Under the pieces are notes generated by a model that was not told the origin of the DNA, searched no databases, and saw nothing but the letters and a program-made list of their open reading frames with translations. Both the position numbers and the translations under genes were made by a program. Positions 16,452 through 25,376 of a stretch of DNA of 64,000 bases are shown here, piece after piece. Source of the stretch: Pseudomonadota bacterium (lineage in GTDB: Bacteria > Bdellovibrionota > Bacteriovoracia > Bacteriovoracales > Bacteriovoracaceae); the NCBI GenBank assembly GCA_027487685.1, contig JAIYDC010000032.1, positions 1 to 64,000 of the forward strand, given 5' to 3'. The number at the start of each line of letters is the position of its first letter. Position 1 is the stretch's first letter.

Positions 16452-17813
16452 ATGATGCAATTGCTATTCTTAAGCCTCTTCGCCTTTGTTCCTGCCTTTG
16501 CAGGTACGAGTTTCCTAGACGCCGTTGAGCGGCAGAGCTGGGACCTTGGTAAAGAGAAACTCGAAGTAGTATGGATCGAGGATGATAAGTTCCCGAAGTT
16601 CACGGCTTCATTTTATTTCCAAGATGGGGCCCTGAATGACTCTGTCCCTGGATTAACCCAGTTTACTTTTGATCAACTAACTTCAGGCACAGGCCAGGAG
16701 ACCCAGAGAGAGCTCGCTGAGTTTTTTGACTTCTATGGTGCAAACCTACGCCATACGGTGACCCACGAGTACTCGGTTTTTACGGTTCAGGCCTTGACGA
16801 AAGATATTGCTCCTGTCATGGGAAAGGTCTGTCAGCTATTTAAAGATGCCCAGTATCCCCAGAACGAGCTCGACTCGCACACCAGTCGTGCTAAGAGTCA
16901 CCTGAAGAATCTTGTAACATCTCACGCGGCCCTCGCCGATAGGATTTTCCGTAAGGTTTCCCTCAGCGGCACCCCCTATGCGGAACCAGTAGAAGGAACT
17001 CTCGCAAGCTATGACAAAATTACCCGAAAGCTCCTTCGTGAGCGCCTGGGTGCTTTGAACCGCACGAAAAAGGTTCTTTATCTAGCAGGGCCCCGGGATG
17101 TGAAGGAGATGCAAAAAGTCCTCGCGGCAGAATGCGAATGGAACAACGAGGTTAAAGTTAACCCACCGGTGCTGCGGAAGCCGGAAGCCCAGTCTACTAT
17201 CTATCTTGTCCACGTGCCACAGGCCAATCAGGCCCAGATCAGGATCGGCCGTTACCTCATTAAGGATGAGTTCATTGGCAAATATGACCAGTACCAGTTC
17301 ATGTCAACTTTCCTCGGAGGTGGTTTCACCTCGAAGCTAGTTCAGGAACTCAGAGTGAAGCGAGGTCTTACTTATTCTGCAGGTGCCTACGTTTCGATGC
17401 AGCGAGATTATGGCCGCGCCGGGATTCTCACTTTTTCTAAGAATGAGACTGCTGCGGATGCAGTAGGGATAGTCCGGGACGTCTTTGCGGATGTGGCGTC
17501 GGGGAAATTTCTCGAGAAAGAGTTCGTCCATCAGAAGAACCACCAGATCGGTGCCTACGCTTTTGGCTTTGAGGAGACTGGCGCATTTTTAGGTCAACTC
17601 ATGCTCTACGATCATCAGAATCGCGACCTCGCTGAGCTAGTCCGCTTTCCGGAAACCATTGGGCGTCTTACAATGCCTGAGCTCGCTCGGGCAACGATGG
17701 AAACCTTCCCTTGGGAACGGCAGACGATCGTCATTGTGGGAGATCAGGAGCTCCAAAAAAGCCTCTCCCGCATCCGTCCGGTTCGGGTTGTAGGCTATGA
17801 GGACTTCCTATAA
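16452..17813 (+). CDS. M16 family non-catalytic partner, secreted
   Basis: A roughly 453-aa M16-fold protein whose zinc motif is lost: the expected HxxEH position reads QFTFDQ. It keeps the partner-domain signature GGGFTSKLVQELRVKRGLTYS, whose Arg and Tyr contribute to substrate binding in M16B enzymes. Residues 1-18 form a signal peptide (MMQLLFLSLFAFVPAFA). The start at 16452 lies eight bases after the previous stop; an earlier in-frame start within the upstream gene would spoil the signal peptide. It should complement the active subunit encoded immediately upstream. The ribosome binding site is weak (GAGA), consistent with translational coupling. Confidence 0.88.
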   Translation: MMQLLFLSLFAFVPAFAGTSFLDAVERQSWDLGKEKLEVVWIEDDKFPKFTASFYFQDGALNDSVPGLTQFTFDQLTSGTGQETQRELAEFFDFYGANLRHTVTHEYSVFTVQALTKDIAPVMGKVCQLFKDAQYPQNELDSHTSRAKSHLKNLVTSHAALADRIFRKVSLSGTPYAEPVEGTLASYDKITRKLLRERLGALNRTKKVLYLAGPRDVKEMQKVLAAECEWNNEVKVNPPVLRKPEAQSTIYLVHVPQANQAQIRIGRYLIKDEFIGKYDQYQFMSTFLGGGFTSKLVQELRVKRGLTYSAGAYVSMQRDYGRAGILTFSKNETAADAVGIVRDVFADVASGKFLEKEFVHQKNHQIGAYAFGFEETGAFLGQLMLYDHQNRDLAELVRFPETIGRLTMPELARATMETFPWERQTIVIVGDQELQKSLSRIRPVRVVGYEDFL

Positions 17814-17842
17814 TTCAACTATTTGATCTACGGGTCTCTGGA

Positions 17843-18196
17843 CTAGGTCGATTCCTGACAGTTTGCCTGCATCTCGACCACGGCACCGGGGTAGATGACG
17901 AGCCGATCTGAGCGGATGATGCCTTCAACCCGAGCACTCGAACGGATGGCGACGAGGCCTGAGCATTCGATTTCTCCCACGACGGTGCCAAAGACTTCGA
18001 GGTCCACAGCGCTGATCTTTCCAGTCACTACGCTTCCTCGCTCGAGCACCAACTTTCCCGTGCCTTGGACCACGATGCTGCCTTCAACGCAAGCGTTGAC
18101 GATACTGTCACCGGCCAAAAAAAGGTCTCCGAGGATCCGAGTTTTTGCACCAAGAACATTGTAATTGAATTCCTTGAAGTCCCGGTCGTCGATCAT
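17843..18196 (-). CDS. Bactofilin
   Basis: A 117-aa polymer-forming cytoskeletal protein (DUF583). The core is a run of short beta-helix turns: TRILGDLFLAGD, ACVEGSIVVQG, GSVVTGKISA, GTVVGEIE, ARVEGIIRSD, each ending in the G-x-I/V pattern of right-handed beta helices. It has short polar ends and no membrane segment. Bactofilins polymerise without nucleotide and recruit envelope-building enzymes. The start overlaps the stop of the upstream membrane protein (ATGA), and an L,D-transpeptidase heads the operon, so a role in local peptidoglycan modification is likely. Confidence 0.92.
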   Translation of the reverse strand: MIDDRDFKEFNYNVLGAKTRILGDLFLAGDSIVNACVEGSIVVQGTGKLVLERGSVVTGKISAVDLEVFGTVVGEIECSGLVAIRSSARVEGIIRSDRLVIYPGAVVEMQANCQEST

Positions 18197-18936
18197 GATT
18201 TTAGTCCAATGGAGTACGTCTCCGTCTCTTTAATAAGGAGAAGGTCACCCTCACGGCTGAAGATGTAGATCAGGAACCGAACGGACTCCCCGGATGGTTT
18301 CTGCGAAAACAATGCATTTGTCGGTCGGAGCCGAGAGACGGCGAAGGGTTCTCCCATAGAGTATTTGATGCCGGTTAAGGAGGCGGCGTTTGCTTCAGCA
18401 GGATAGGCGCTTACACCTGCATCAGAGATCATAAAGACGAGAACATGCCCACTAACTTTCGTCTCGGAATTTGAGCTGATAATCTGAAACTTCAAAAGTG
18501 CTGTCTTGGCATCAGGAACAAACTCGAACTGGTCCAGGGTGACTTTGTTTTGCGCTATCAGGTTTTGCATACCGTAGGGCTTTTTAATCAGGAGAAGATA
18601 AGGGTCTTCGGCCGCAGTGGTGGTAGGTGCCGAGGAGAGGCGTTCGGCCAACGCTTCATTTGTGGCCTTCAGCGACTCGATTTCAGTTTCCAGGGAACTC
18701 ATACGGTTTTCAGATTCCAAGATGACCTTGGGAAGAGTTGGAGAGGGAGTATCCTTAAGGCGACTTCCAAGGCCCCACAGAAAGAGCAGGAGCAAGAGAC
18801 TCATCAGAAGCAGAGGGACGACGACGAAAGTGCTCCGGATAAATCGCTTCGTTAAGCGAAAGTACTTGGGAGGAAGTGGAGCATCGTAAATGATGATTGC
18901 AATTTCTTCGGCGTTTCGCTGGATCAATTCTTTCAT
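18193..18936 (-). CDS. Single-pass membrane coiled-coil protein, bactofilin operon
   Basis: A 247-aa inner-membrane protein. Residues 1-35 are cytoplasmic, and residues 36-56 form a strong Leu-rich transmembrane helix. A short coiled coil follows (residues 75-105, LETEIESLKATNEALAERL). The periplasmic C-terminal domain of about 130 residues looks beta-rich. This topology resembles the M23 endopeptidases (LmdC type) often found beside bactofilins, but no zinc motif is present and I do not recognise the domain. It may be the membrane link between the bactofilin and the wall enzyme. It lies three bases after the L,D-transpeptidase stop. Confidence 0.8.
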   Translation of the reverse strand: MKELIQRNAEEIAIIIYDAPLPPKYFRLTKRFIRSTFVVVPLLLMSLLLLLFLWGLGSRLKDTPSPTLPKVILESENRMSSLETEIESLKATNEALAERLSSAPTTTAAEDPYLLLIKKPYGMQNLIAQNKVTLDQFEFVPDAKTALLKFQIISSNSETKVSGHVLVFMISDAGVSAYPAEANAASLTGIKYSMGEPFAVSRLRPTNALFSQKPSGESVRFLIYIFSREGDLLLIKETETYSIGLKS

Positions 18937-18939
18937 TCC

Positions 18940-19920
18940 CTATTCTCTGAAAAAGCGCTTCGAGGGCGAGAATGCGAGTTTACCATCCTCCACTTTTGAC
19001 CAAACCTCACCTACGATCTTCCAGTCGTAATTCCGGTCTTTTTCAAGGTAAAGAGTTTTCTTCCCGATGTCGTTGATCACCGTTGAGCGGTAGTCCTGTT
19101 GGAGGTTTACAACGGCGTAGCTATCTGTGGCGAAGATAGAGATAAAATCGAGCTTGATTTTTGGCCCATCGGGACGGGAGAAGACTGCTTTTTTATAGGT
19201 CTTGTAGCCACTAAAGTTCCCGTGTTTTTTGTCACGGAACTTACTTTGGTCATAGCTGGCGATGTAGTTGTCAAAGTCCTTCGACTGCCACGCTTTAGAC
19301 CAGGCCTGAATGGTGTCGTTGATGTCTTTACGATTCCGCTCCCAAGTTGACTTGGATAGGTAGAATACATCTTGAACGACGATGATGGGGGTGTGGTTGA
19401 GTTCGATGTATTCTGAGATGTCCCTTAGATCCTGGTTTTGGACGACAACGCAACCCCGGGAATCAAGCCCTTTGGAAATGCGGTTATCGTCGTCGGTCGA
19501 GTGAAGCCAGATGCCGCCCCCACTCTTGCCTTCGCGTTGGTCAATGAAATTCGGATAGTCCATCGGAAATGCGCCGGAGCCATAGATTTCAGCATACTTA
19601 CCGTGGCGCCTGAGGAGTTCTTGTTTTGAAAGAAATTCATAAATAGTGTAGATGCCCTCAGGAGTCTTATGGTCTCCGCTCGAAGATTTATCTCCCTTAA
19701 GCTTTCCCGTCGCAGTGTTAAAAGTCTTTACGAGGCGTGGGACAGTGTTAGTATTCTCGTAGAGATGGAGCTTGTGGGTGGCCTTCTCGACAAGGATCAC
19801 GTGATGTGAAAACTTTTGATCCATCATGAGGATGTTTGACGGAAGGTAATTGTCCTGAGCGCGGACAAGGCCGACGAAAATTGTCAGAAGTAGACAGCAG
19901 ATAAACCTAAAAGTTTTCAA
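18940..19920 (-). CDS. L,D-transpeptidase with NTF2-like C-terminal domain
   Basis: A 326-aa exported cell-wall enzyme of the Cds6-like group. The best start is the TTG at 19920, which has GGAGG four bases upstream and gives an N-terminus (KTFRFICCLLLTIFVG) that is a good signal peptide. The YkuD domain spans roughly residues 40-200 with the catalytic block SRGCVVV preceded by WLHS about 20 residues earlier (His and Cys present). The last 115 residues form a SnoaL/NTF2-like domain ending in YDWKIVGEVWSK. It would form 3-3 crosslinks or attach proteins to peptidoglycan. It is first in the operon with the membrane protein and bactofilin. Confidence 0.88.
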   Translation of the reverse strand: MKTFRFICCLLLTIFVGLVRAQDNYLPSNILMMDQKFSHHVILVEKATHKLHLYENTNTVPRLVKTFNTATGKLKGDKSSSGDHKTPEGIYTIYEFLSKQELLRRHGKYAEIYGSGAFPMDYPNFIDQREGKSGGGIWLHSTDDDNRISKGLDSRGCVVVQNQDLRDISEYIELNHTPIIVVQDVFYLSKSTWERNRKDINDTIQAWSKAWQSKDFDNYIASYDQSKFRDKKHGNFSGYKTYKKAVFSRPDGPKIKLDFISIFATDSYAVVNLQQDYRSTVINDIGKKTLYLEKDRNYDWKIVGEVWSKVEDGKLAFSPSKRFFRE

Positions 19921-20090
19921 ATATCCTCCGTGAGATTTCTCGATTGTATTATGAGGGCTTAAGGGAATCAATAAAGATATCCATCAGATGCCGATGAACT
20001 CACCTGAGTAAACCTGACAACCGTTTTTTTTCTTCATTCATTTCATCATTGTAACGACAAGACTTAAGAACATAATACCCGGACGTACGA

Positions 20091-21710
20091 ATGAAGACTA
20101 ACCAATCGGGCATTTCACCTCTTGGGGCCTTGAAAGACTCAGCTGTCAGTGGCCAGATGGATGAAGTGTTCCGGAGTGTAATCAAGGACAAAGCTATGTC
20201 GACAAAATCCGCCCAGATCCCAGCTAATCCTGGACACGGGGAAATTGCCCTCGAGGATGCCGGTGAACTCGACATCGGTCTTGTTGTTCCAGAAGTAACT
20301 TCTTCGGGAATGGCGATTGATCAAGGTATGGACCTTGCTGTCGTCTCCGGAAATGAACTCGATATCGGTGAACTGGACGAGGGGTTTAATGCGGATTCCC
20401 CCTCAGATGACCACTACGGGGACCTCTCTCTGGATGGGGCAGATGAAGCTGTTCTCGCAGATGATGAGGTTGATCCCGACGAGCGAACAGTGGTTAAATC
20501 CCTTGGTCAGTCTCTGAGGCCATCGGTTTCTTCGGATGGATCTTCTAATGAGCTAACTATGGGTGCGTTCAATCTCGTAGAAAATGATGCGGATACGGAT
20601 CTTGGAGAAGAGGGCGGGCCAATGGATCTTGGAGACACCGAGGCATCCCCAGAAATCGGGATCGAAAGTGATGATGGGCAGGATCTTGGTCTGGACCTAG
20701 ATCCAGTGGGCCCCCCTTCGGCCGAGCTGACCTTAGGCAGCATGAGTCTTGGCGATGACCTCTCCGACGAAGCCAAGAAAAAACTTGAAGAGATCGATGC
20801 GATCATGGATTTTGACGCCTCACAGGTAAACTTGTCACCTGAACCTGAACCTGAACTGCTTGAGCAGAGCTTTGAGAGCGACTTTAGTCTAGATATGGGA
20901 AGCGACCTAGATGAATCATTAGTTCCTTCGGACCTAGCAGTGGATTCCCTTAACTTCGAAACAGCACTTGAGAAAGGGCCAGAGGAAGTGGTCCCCTCGC
21001 CACCCCCGAAAGAGTCTCGTCAGAAAAAGATGCCTGAACATCGAGAGACTCGTGATCGGAATCTTGGTGAGGACCTGCGCGAACTCTCCGGCGCCTATTC
21101 GGGTGAGATGGAACGGATGCAGGCGACGATTTCGAATCTCAGGACTGATCGCGATGAGCTTCTGACCAGGATCAAGACACTCGAGGAAGAAAAGGTCCTC
21201 GAGAAGCGGCTTACCCTGACTTTGAGAGCGGAACTCGATGAGCGAAAGATCGAGCTAACGATAATTCGTAAGAAGCTCAACGAGGAGATTGGGGACCTGA
21301 AAGACAGACTTAAACTTTACGACGAGAAACGGCTGATCCTCGAGGAGCGCAATCGGGTCTTGCACGGGGAGCTTGATAAAGCGGCGCAAAAGACTAAAAT
21401 TGATGTTAAGAAGATCCAACTCCGGGAGCGGGAGCTCGAGCAGAAGCTCGAACTCCTTAAGTCCGACGCGGAGACTCAGATACGAAACCGAGACCTTAAG
21501 CTCCTTGAGCTTAAGCGCAAGATTGATTCAATGGAGTTTGACATGGAATCTATATCACAGCAGGAAAAGCGCTCGGTCGAGTCCCGATTCGAGCTTGAAG
21601 ATAAGTTGGAGAAAGCGGTCAAGACCCTTAGGTCGGCCATCACCGTGCTTGAGGAGGATACCGATCGGTCGGGCGTCCTGAGCGCGCTCAAGAAGAACAT
21701 AGACATGTAA
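20091..21710 (+). CDS. Acidic repeat and coiled-coil protein
   Basis: A 539-aa cytoplasmic protein in two parts. Residues 40-300 are highly acidic and disordered, with recurring short motifs: ELDIG twice, ELTMGAFNL and ELTLGSMSL, and several DLG units. Residues 330-535 are a nearly continuous coiled coil (DELLTRIKTLEEEKVLEKR onward). This resembles the layout of scaffold proteins in polarity and motility systems of Myxococcus-type bacteria, but no orthology is claimed. The start is uncertain: the ATG at 20091 has no clear ribosome binding site, while the ATG at 20196 has AAGGA seven bases upstream. Its stop overlaps the next ATG (TAATG), coupling it to a GGDEF protein. Confidence 0.78.
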   Translation: MKTNQSGISPLGALKDSAVSGQMDEVFRSVIKDKAMSTKSAQIPANPGHGEIALEDAGELDIGLVVPEVTSSGMAIDQGMDLAVVSGNELDIGELDEGFNADSPSDDHYGDLSLDGADEAVLADDEVDPDERTVVKSLGQSLRPSVSSDGSSNELTMGAFNLVENDADTDLGEEGGPMDLGDTEASPEIGIESDDGQDLGLDLDPVGPPSAELTLGSMSLGDDLSDEAKKKLEEIDAIMDFDASQVNLSPEPEPELLEQSFESDFSLDMGSDLDESLVPSDLAVDSLNFETALEKGPEEVVPSPPPKESRQKKMPEHRETRDRNLGEDLRELSGAYSGEMERMQATISNLRTDRDELLTRIKTLEEEKVLEKRLTLTLRAELDERKIELTIIRKKLNEEIGDLKDRLKLYDEKRLILEERNRVLHGELDKAAQKTKIDVKKIQLRERELEQKLELLKSDAETQIRNRDLKLLELKRKIDSMEFDMESISQQEKRSVESRFELEDKLEKAVKTLRSAITVLEEDTDRSGVLSALKKNIDM

Positions 21711-23047
21711 TGCAAAAGCTATCTGACGTTCTCGAACTTCTCGCTATCGGTCTCGACTCGTTCTCCATCGAGGCGATAAAGAAGTCGTTGCGTGAAAATA
21801 AGCTTAAGTACCGCATCAGTTTTCTTCAAGATATTTCTGACCTTGATGGTTTCAACAGGAAGACCGCCCAGGCCGTCTTTTTTTTCTCAAACCGGCAAAG
21901 CCAGAAGACGATAGACGACATCCGAAAGATCCACCAGTTAGTCCCTGGGGCAGGCATCACGCTCTTGTCGCCACGCTCAGAGCATCAGGGTATTATCGGC
22001 GCCTTTCGTGCAGGCCTTTTTGACTTCCTGACACTCCCGCTTGACCCGAGCGAAATTCGGACTGTTATTTATCGACTTAAAATTCACGGCGCGATTCAGA
22101 GTACTGACTGGAGTCCGGAACGAGCGGTGCTGCATCTCTTCTCCCGGCCTGAGAGCTTTGGCTCTATCAGTGATGTGGCGCGGGCGCTGAATCAATACCT
22201 CCTGAAATTTTTTAACATCGAGAAAGAAATCACCTTCCGTGATAGTGACCGCGCACTCATCTCAATGAGTAGGCGGCTCAGGCTATCCGAGCATCAACTG
22301 AAGCGTATCCGAAGATTCCTCGCAGATGAGACGGGACTGATTTTTGGCCTTCGATTCCTGCGTGGTCGCTTCTACTTCTTGATTAAGCGCGGAGATGGAA
22401 AGTTTTCTTACCTCGTGGCAAGAAACATATCTGACTACTCGATCAAAGATGTCCTCTCAAGCTATCTTTCGAATATCCTAAAAACGACTCTGACTATCCT
22501 TACGGAGTCGAAGACCCGTGAAGAGATGCGTCTTCTCTCACTTACCGATGAGGTCACAGGTCTTTATAATCAACGCAAACTGATTGAAGATCTTGAACTT
22601 TACACTGGCCGTTACGTTCACGACCAGGCCGGCTTCACCTTACTCTTTGTGGACATTGACTACTTTAAAAACGTCAACGATCAGTATGGTCATGTTGTCG
22701 GCTCACAGCTCTTGGTCGACATGGCAACGATCCTCAAAGGACAACTCCGGTCATCAGATCTCGTTTATCGTTACGGTGGCGACGAGTTTATCGTTCTCCT
22801 GCCACGTTCGAGCGTCGATGAGTCAAAGAGGATTGCCCTTCGAATCTCTGAAGCGGTAAAGACAACTGAGTTTAATGTTTTGGGATCTGACACCAAATAT
22901 CACCTTTCTTTGTCCATCGGTGTCGCACAGTTCCCCCTGGATGCCACGAGTGTGAAGGGCCTTATCGAGTTCGCAGATAGGATGATGTACATGTCGAAGA
23001 AATCGGGGCGTGGGAAAGTCTTTCACATCAATGAAGTCGTTGCCTAG
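21710..23047 (+). CDS. Diguanylate cyclase with pseudo-receiver domain
   Basis: A 445-aa protein predicted to make cyclic di-GMP. Residues 8-125 have the receiver fold, but the phosphoacceptor Asp position reads VFFFSN and the conserved Lys-Pro near strand 5 is LP (DFLTLPLDP), so it cannot be phosphorylated in the usual way. A middle region of about 150 residues is unassigned. The GGDEF domain (about 270-440) is intact: YGGDEF near residue 356, with the RSSD inhibitory I-site five residues before it, so product inhibition is expected. Stop/start coupling to the acidic coiled-coil gene suggests the two act together, perhaps with the scaffold positioning the cyclase. Confidence 0.9.
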   Translation: MQKLSDVLELLAIGLDSFSIEAIKKSLRENKLKYRISFLQDISDLDGFNRKTAQAVFFFSNRQSQKTIDDIRKIHQLVPGAGITLLSPRSEHQGIIGAFRAGLFDFLTLPLDPSEIRTVIYRLKIHGAIQSTDWSPERAVLHLFSRPESFGSISDVARALNQYLLKFFNIEKEITFRDSDRALISMSRRLRLSEHQLKRIRRFLADETGLIFGLRFLRGRFYFLIKRGDGKFSYLVARNISDYSIKDVLSSYLSNILKTTLTILTESKTREEMRLLSLTDEVTGLYNQRKLIEDLELYTGRYVHDQAGFTLLFVDIDYFKNVNDQYGHVVGSQLLVDMATILKGQLRSSDLVYRYGGDEFIVLLPRSSVDESKRIALRISEAVKTTEFNVLGSDTKYHLSLSIGVAQFPLDATSVKGLIEFADRMMYMSKKSGRGKVFHINEVVA

Positions 23048-23060
23048 TTAGCAAAAAAAG

Positions 23061-23078
23061 GCCCCTCGCGGGAGGGGC
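23061..23078 (-). terminator. Hairpin terminator between the GGDEF and histone-like genes
   Basis: GCCCCTC (23061-23067) pairs with GAGGGGC (23072-23078) around GCGG. On the minus strand it is followed by a run of Ts (the A-run at 23053-23059), typical of a Rho-independent terminator. On the plus strand it may also stop GGDEF transcription. Confidence 0.82.
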
Positions 23079-23087
23079 ATAGGTCTA

Positions 23088-23519
23088 CTATTTTTTTGTG
23101 GTGGCTTTTTTTGTTGCTCGAGGTTTTGCAGGCACCTTCTTTGTCGTTACCTTGGTGACCTTTTTTCGGGTCGCTGGGGTTTGGATTTTTGGGTCCTCAG
23201 CGTGACGCTTCTCTTTCAGCTTTGCCGTCGCCTTCACAAGAGTGTCGAGTTTCTCCTGAAGGGCCTTAAACTCTTTCTTCTGGGCCTTGAGGAACTTTCG
23301 TGCCTTCCCCTCTAAATCTTCTTTTTCTTTTTTTAGCCGCTTCCTGACCGCATCAACATCTTTATCTACGAGTCGGTTGAAGTCCTCCTGTGCGTCTTTC
23401 ACGAGAAGGTTGATGCTCGCCTTCAAATCTCCAACGTTAACGTCTGAGATGAAAGTCTCGATGTTCGCTTTGATTTTGTTGATCTTGCCGATAACCTTGT
23501 TTTTAGTTTCTTCGCTCAT
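23088..23519 (-). CDS. Lys-rich histone H1-like / coiled-coil protein
   Basis: A 143-aa basic protein. Residues 1-95 are charged helices, probably coiled coil (VRKRLKKEKEDLEGKARKFL). Residues 110-143 form a Lys/Thr/Pro/Ala tail (KKVTKVTTKKVPAKPRATKK) resembling histone H1 and bacterial AlgP/HC1-type tails. Such tails bind DNA non-specifically, so a nucleoid-compaction role is plausible but not shown. GGAGG precedes the ATG at 23519. It lies 14 bases downstream of the NAD synthetase stop on the same strand, and its own strong terminator follows. Confidence 0.78.
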   Translation of the reverse strand: MSEETKNKVIGKINKIKANIETFISDVNVGDLKASINLLVKDAQEDFNRLVDKDVDAVRKRLKKEKEDLEGKARKFLKAQKKEFKALQEKLDTLVKATAKLKEKRHAEDPKIQTPATRKKVTKVTTKKVPAKPRATKKATTKK

Positions 23520-23533
23520 AAATCCTCCCGACC

Positions 23534-25285
23534 TTAGGACTGCAGTTGATAGTTCATGTTTTTACTGATGGGAACCCGATATCCGAAACCAAAGCTCTTC
23601 GCCTTCACCTTGAGGATAGGGCAGAACTGAGCTCTCTTATACTCTGATTTGAGATAGAGATGAAGCACTTTCGTAACCTCCGCTTCTGGGAAGCCCAATC
23701 CTAACAATTCCTTCTTTCCTAGTCGGAAACTAAGGATCCCCTCGAGGATTGGGTCTAGTCTATCATAGGGTGGGAGTGAGTCCTGGTCTAGCTGATTATC
23801 CCGCAGTTCCGCCGAAGGGCCTCGGTCGAGAATTCCAGCAGGGATTGGATCTTTGAAGCGTAGGTTCACGTATTCCGCCAAGCGGTAAACTTCACTTTTA
23901 TAAAGGTCACCAAGGATTGAGAGAGCCCCAACAGAGTCTCCATAGAGCGTCGAGTAGCCCACGGCGAGCTCCGACTTGTTCGAGGTATTTAGCACCATTG
24001 CTCCGGTCTGGTTAGAGCGGGTGTAGAGAAGGGTTCCTCTAAGACGACTCTGAACGTTTTCATCGGTCAGACCTGTGAACGGTTCTGGAAAAGTCTGGGT
24101 GAAGGCATTACGGACGGCCGCATGGAGGAATTTGATTGGGAAATAAGAAAGGGGAATGCCAAGTCGGCGACACATCTCCTCTGACAGCTCGGTGCTGACC
24201 GGAGAAGAATATATACTTGGCATGTAGATCGCCTCCACCTCCTGACCTGGACGCAGTCCGAGACTCACGATCGCCAGGACCAGCGCCGAATCCATTCCCC
24301 CTGAGAGAGCAATCAGGAACTTCCTGAAACCTGACTTCGTTGCATATTCCTGGAAGCCGAAGGTGAGTGCCCTAAGGACTTCGTCGCATTCGTCGTCGCT
24401 CCAGCGCTGAAGCCGGGCCGGAACCGGCACCGGATCAATCCGCGGGCTAAAGAGGCCCTCCCAAGTATTCTCTTGGGCCTTAGGAGGTTCGCTGAGGTAA
24501 TTGCCGGTGAAGTCTTCGAGTGTCACGGCTCTGGTCTCAGCTTCAAAAGATCTTAGTTCTACCGCGAGAGTACTGCCGGCCATAACGAAGCTCGCACCGT
24601 CGAAGAGTATTTCATCCTCACCGCCCACTCGATTGACGTAAAAAAAGGGGCAGCCAAAGAGCAGAGAGATGGTTCGCGCACGCTCGAAGCGCTTCTTTCG
24701 TTTAGCGGCTTCAAAAGGCGAGGCGGACAAATTGATCAATCCGGCCAGCCGCAACCCTCGCTCACGGACTTCGATAAGAAGAAGCTCGCAAGGGTCAATT
24801 TCATGGAAGCTTGACGCCCACATATCTTCGCAAATCTGAAGGCCGAAAGTTTCCCCTCGGAACTCATAGAACCGATTCTCCGTACCCCGCGAAAAATATT
24901 TTTGCTCATCAAAGATGTCATAGTTTGGAAGAAGACGCTTAGTGTAAAGCTCTTGAAGTCCCTTGCCTGGTATAATTTCGTAGATGACGTTTCGTATCTT
25001 CTTAGGAATTCTATCGCGCTCAAACTCGTAGGCGAGCCCTCCGACCAGCGCACGCCATTCACCTCGTTGGGACCGGGCCCAGGTATCTATGTCATTCAGG
25101 TGGCCCTGATAGCTATCGATGAATGGCCGCTGGAGCACGAGATCCTGTAGCGGATAACCTGTGAGGTAAAGCTCCGGGAAAAGATGAAGTCCATCGCCAT
25201 TGAGAGTCTCAACGATGTTCTGAAAGATGGCGTCAAAGTCTGCTAGCGTATGATGGGTCTGGTGCAGGATGAGAGTTGCTTTCAT
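23534..25285 (-). CDS. nadE: Glutamine-dependent NAD+ synthetase
   Basis: Converts nicotinic acid adenine dinucleotide to NAD+ using glutamine. The N-terminal nitrilase-type glutaminase domain shows the Glu in FPELYLTGYP, the Lys in YTKRLLPNY and the nucleophilic Cys in LQICEDMW. The C-terminal synthetase domain has the ATP-binding SGGMDSALVLA. The length of about 583 aa fits the two-domain form. I prefer the ATG at 25285, which starts directly at the nitrilase fold; the frame extends to a TTG at 25309. It diverges from trmFO and is followed by the histone-like gene. Confidence 0.94.
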   Translation of the reverse strand: MKATLILHQTHHTLADFDAIFQNIVETLNGDGLHLFPELYLTGYPLQDLVLQRPFIDSYQGHLNDIDTWARSQRGEWRALVGGLAYEFERDRIPKKIRNVIYEIIPGKGLQELYTKRLLPNYDIFDEQKYFSRGTENRFYEFRGETFGLQICEDMWASSFHEIDPCELLLIEVRERGLRLAGLINLSASPFEAAKRKKRFERARTISLLFGCPFFYVNRVGGEDEILFDGASFVMAGSTLAVELRSFEAETRAVTLEDFTGNYLSEPPKAQENTWEGLFSPRIDPVPVPARLQRWSDDECDEVLRALTFGFQEYATKSGFRKFLIALSGGMDSALVLAIVSLGLRPGQEVEAIYMPSIYSSPVSTELSEEMCRRLGIPLSYFPIKFLHAAVRNAFTQTFPEPFTGLTDENVQSRLRGTLLYTRSNQTGAMVLNTSNKSELAVGYSTLYGDSVGALSILGDLYKSEVYRLAEYVNLRFKDPIPAGILDRGPSAELRDNQLDQDSLPPYDRLDPILEGILSFRLGKKELLGLGFPEAEVTKVLHLYLKSEYKRAQFCPILKVKAKSFGFGYRVPISKNMNYQLQS

Positions 25286-25376
25286 ATGGGTCCGTATCGC
25301 TTGACACAATGCCTAATAAAGGGATATCTGAGGACTCCCTGATTATACCGAAAAAGTCCTTAAAAAGAGAGTCCTC

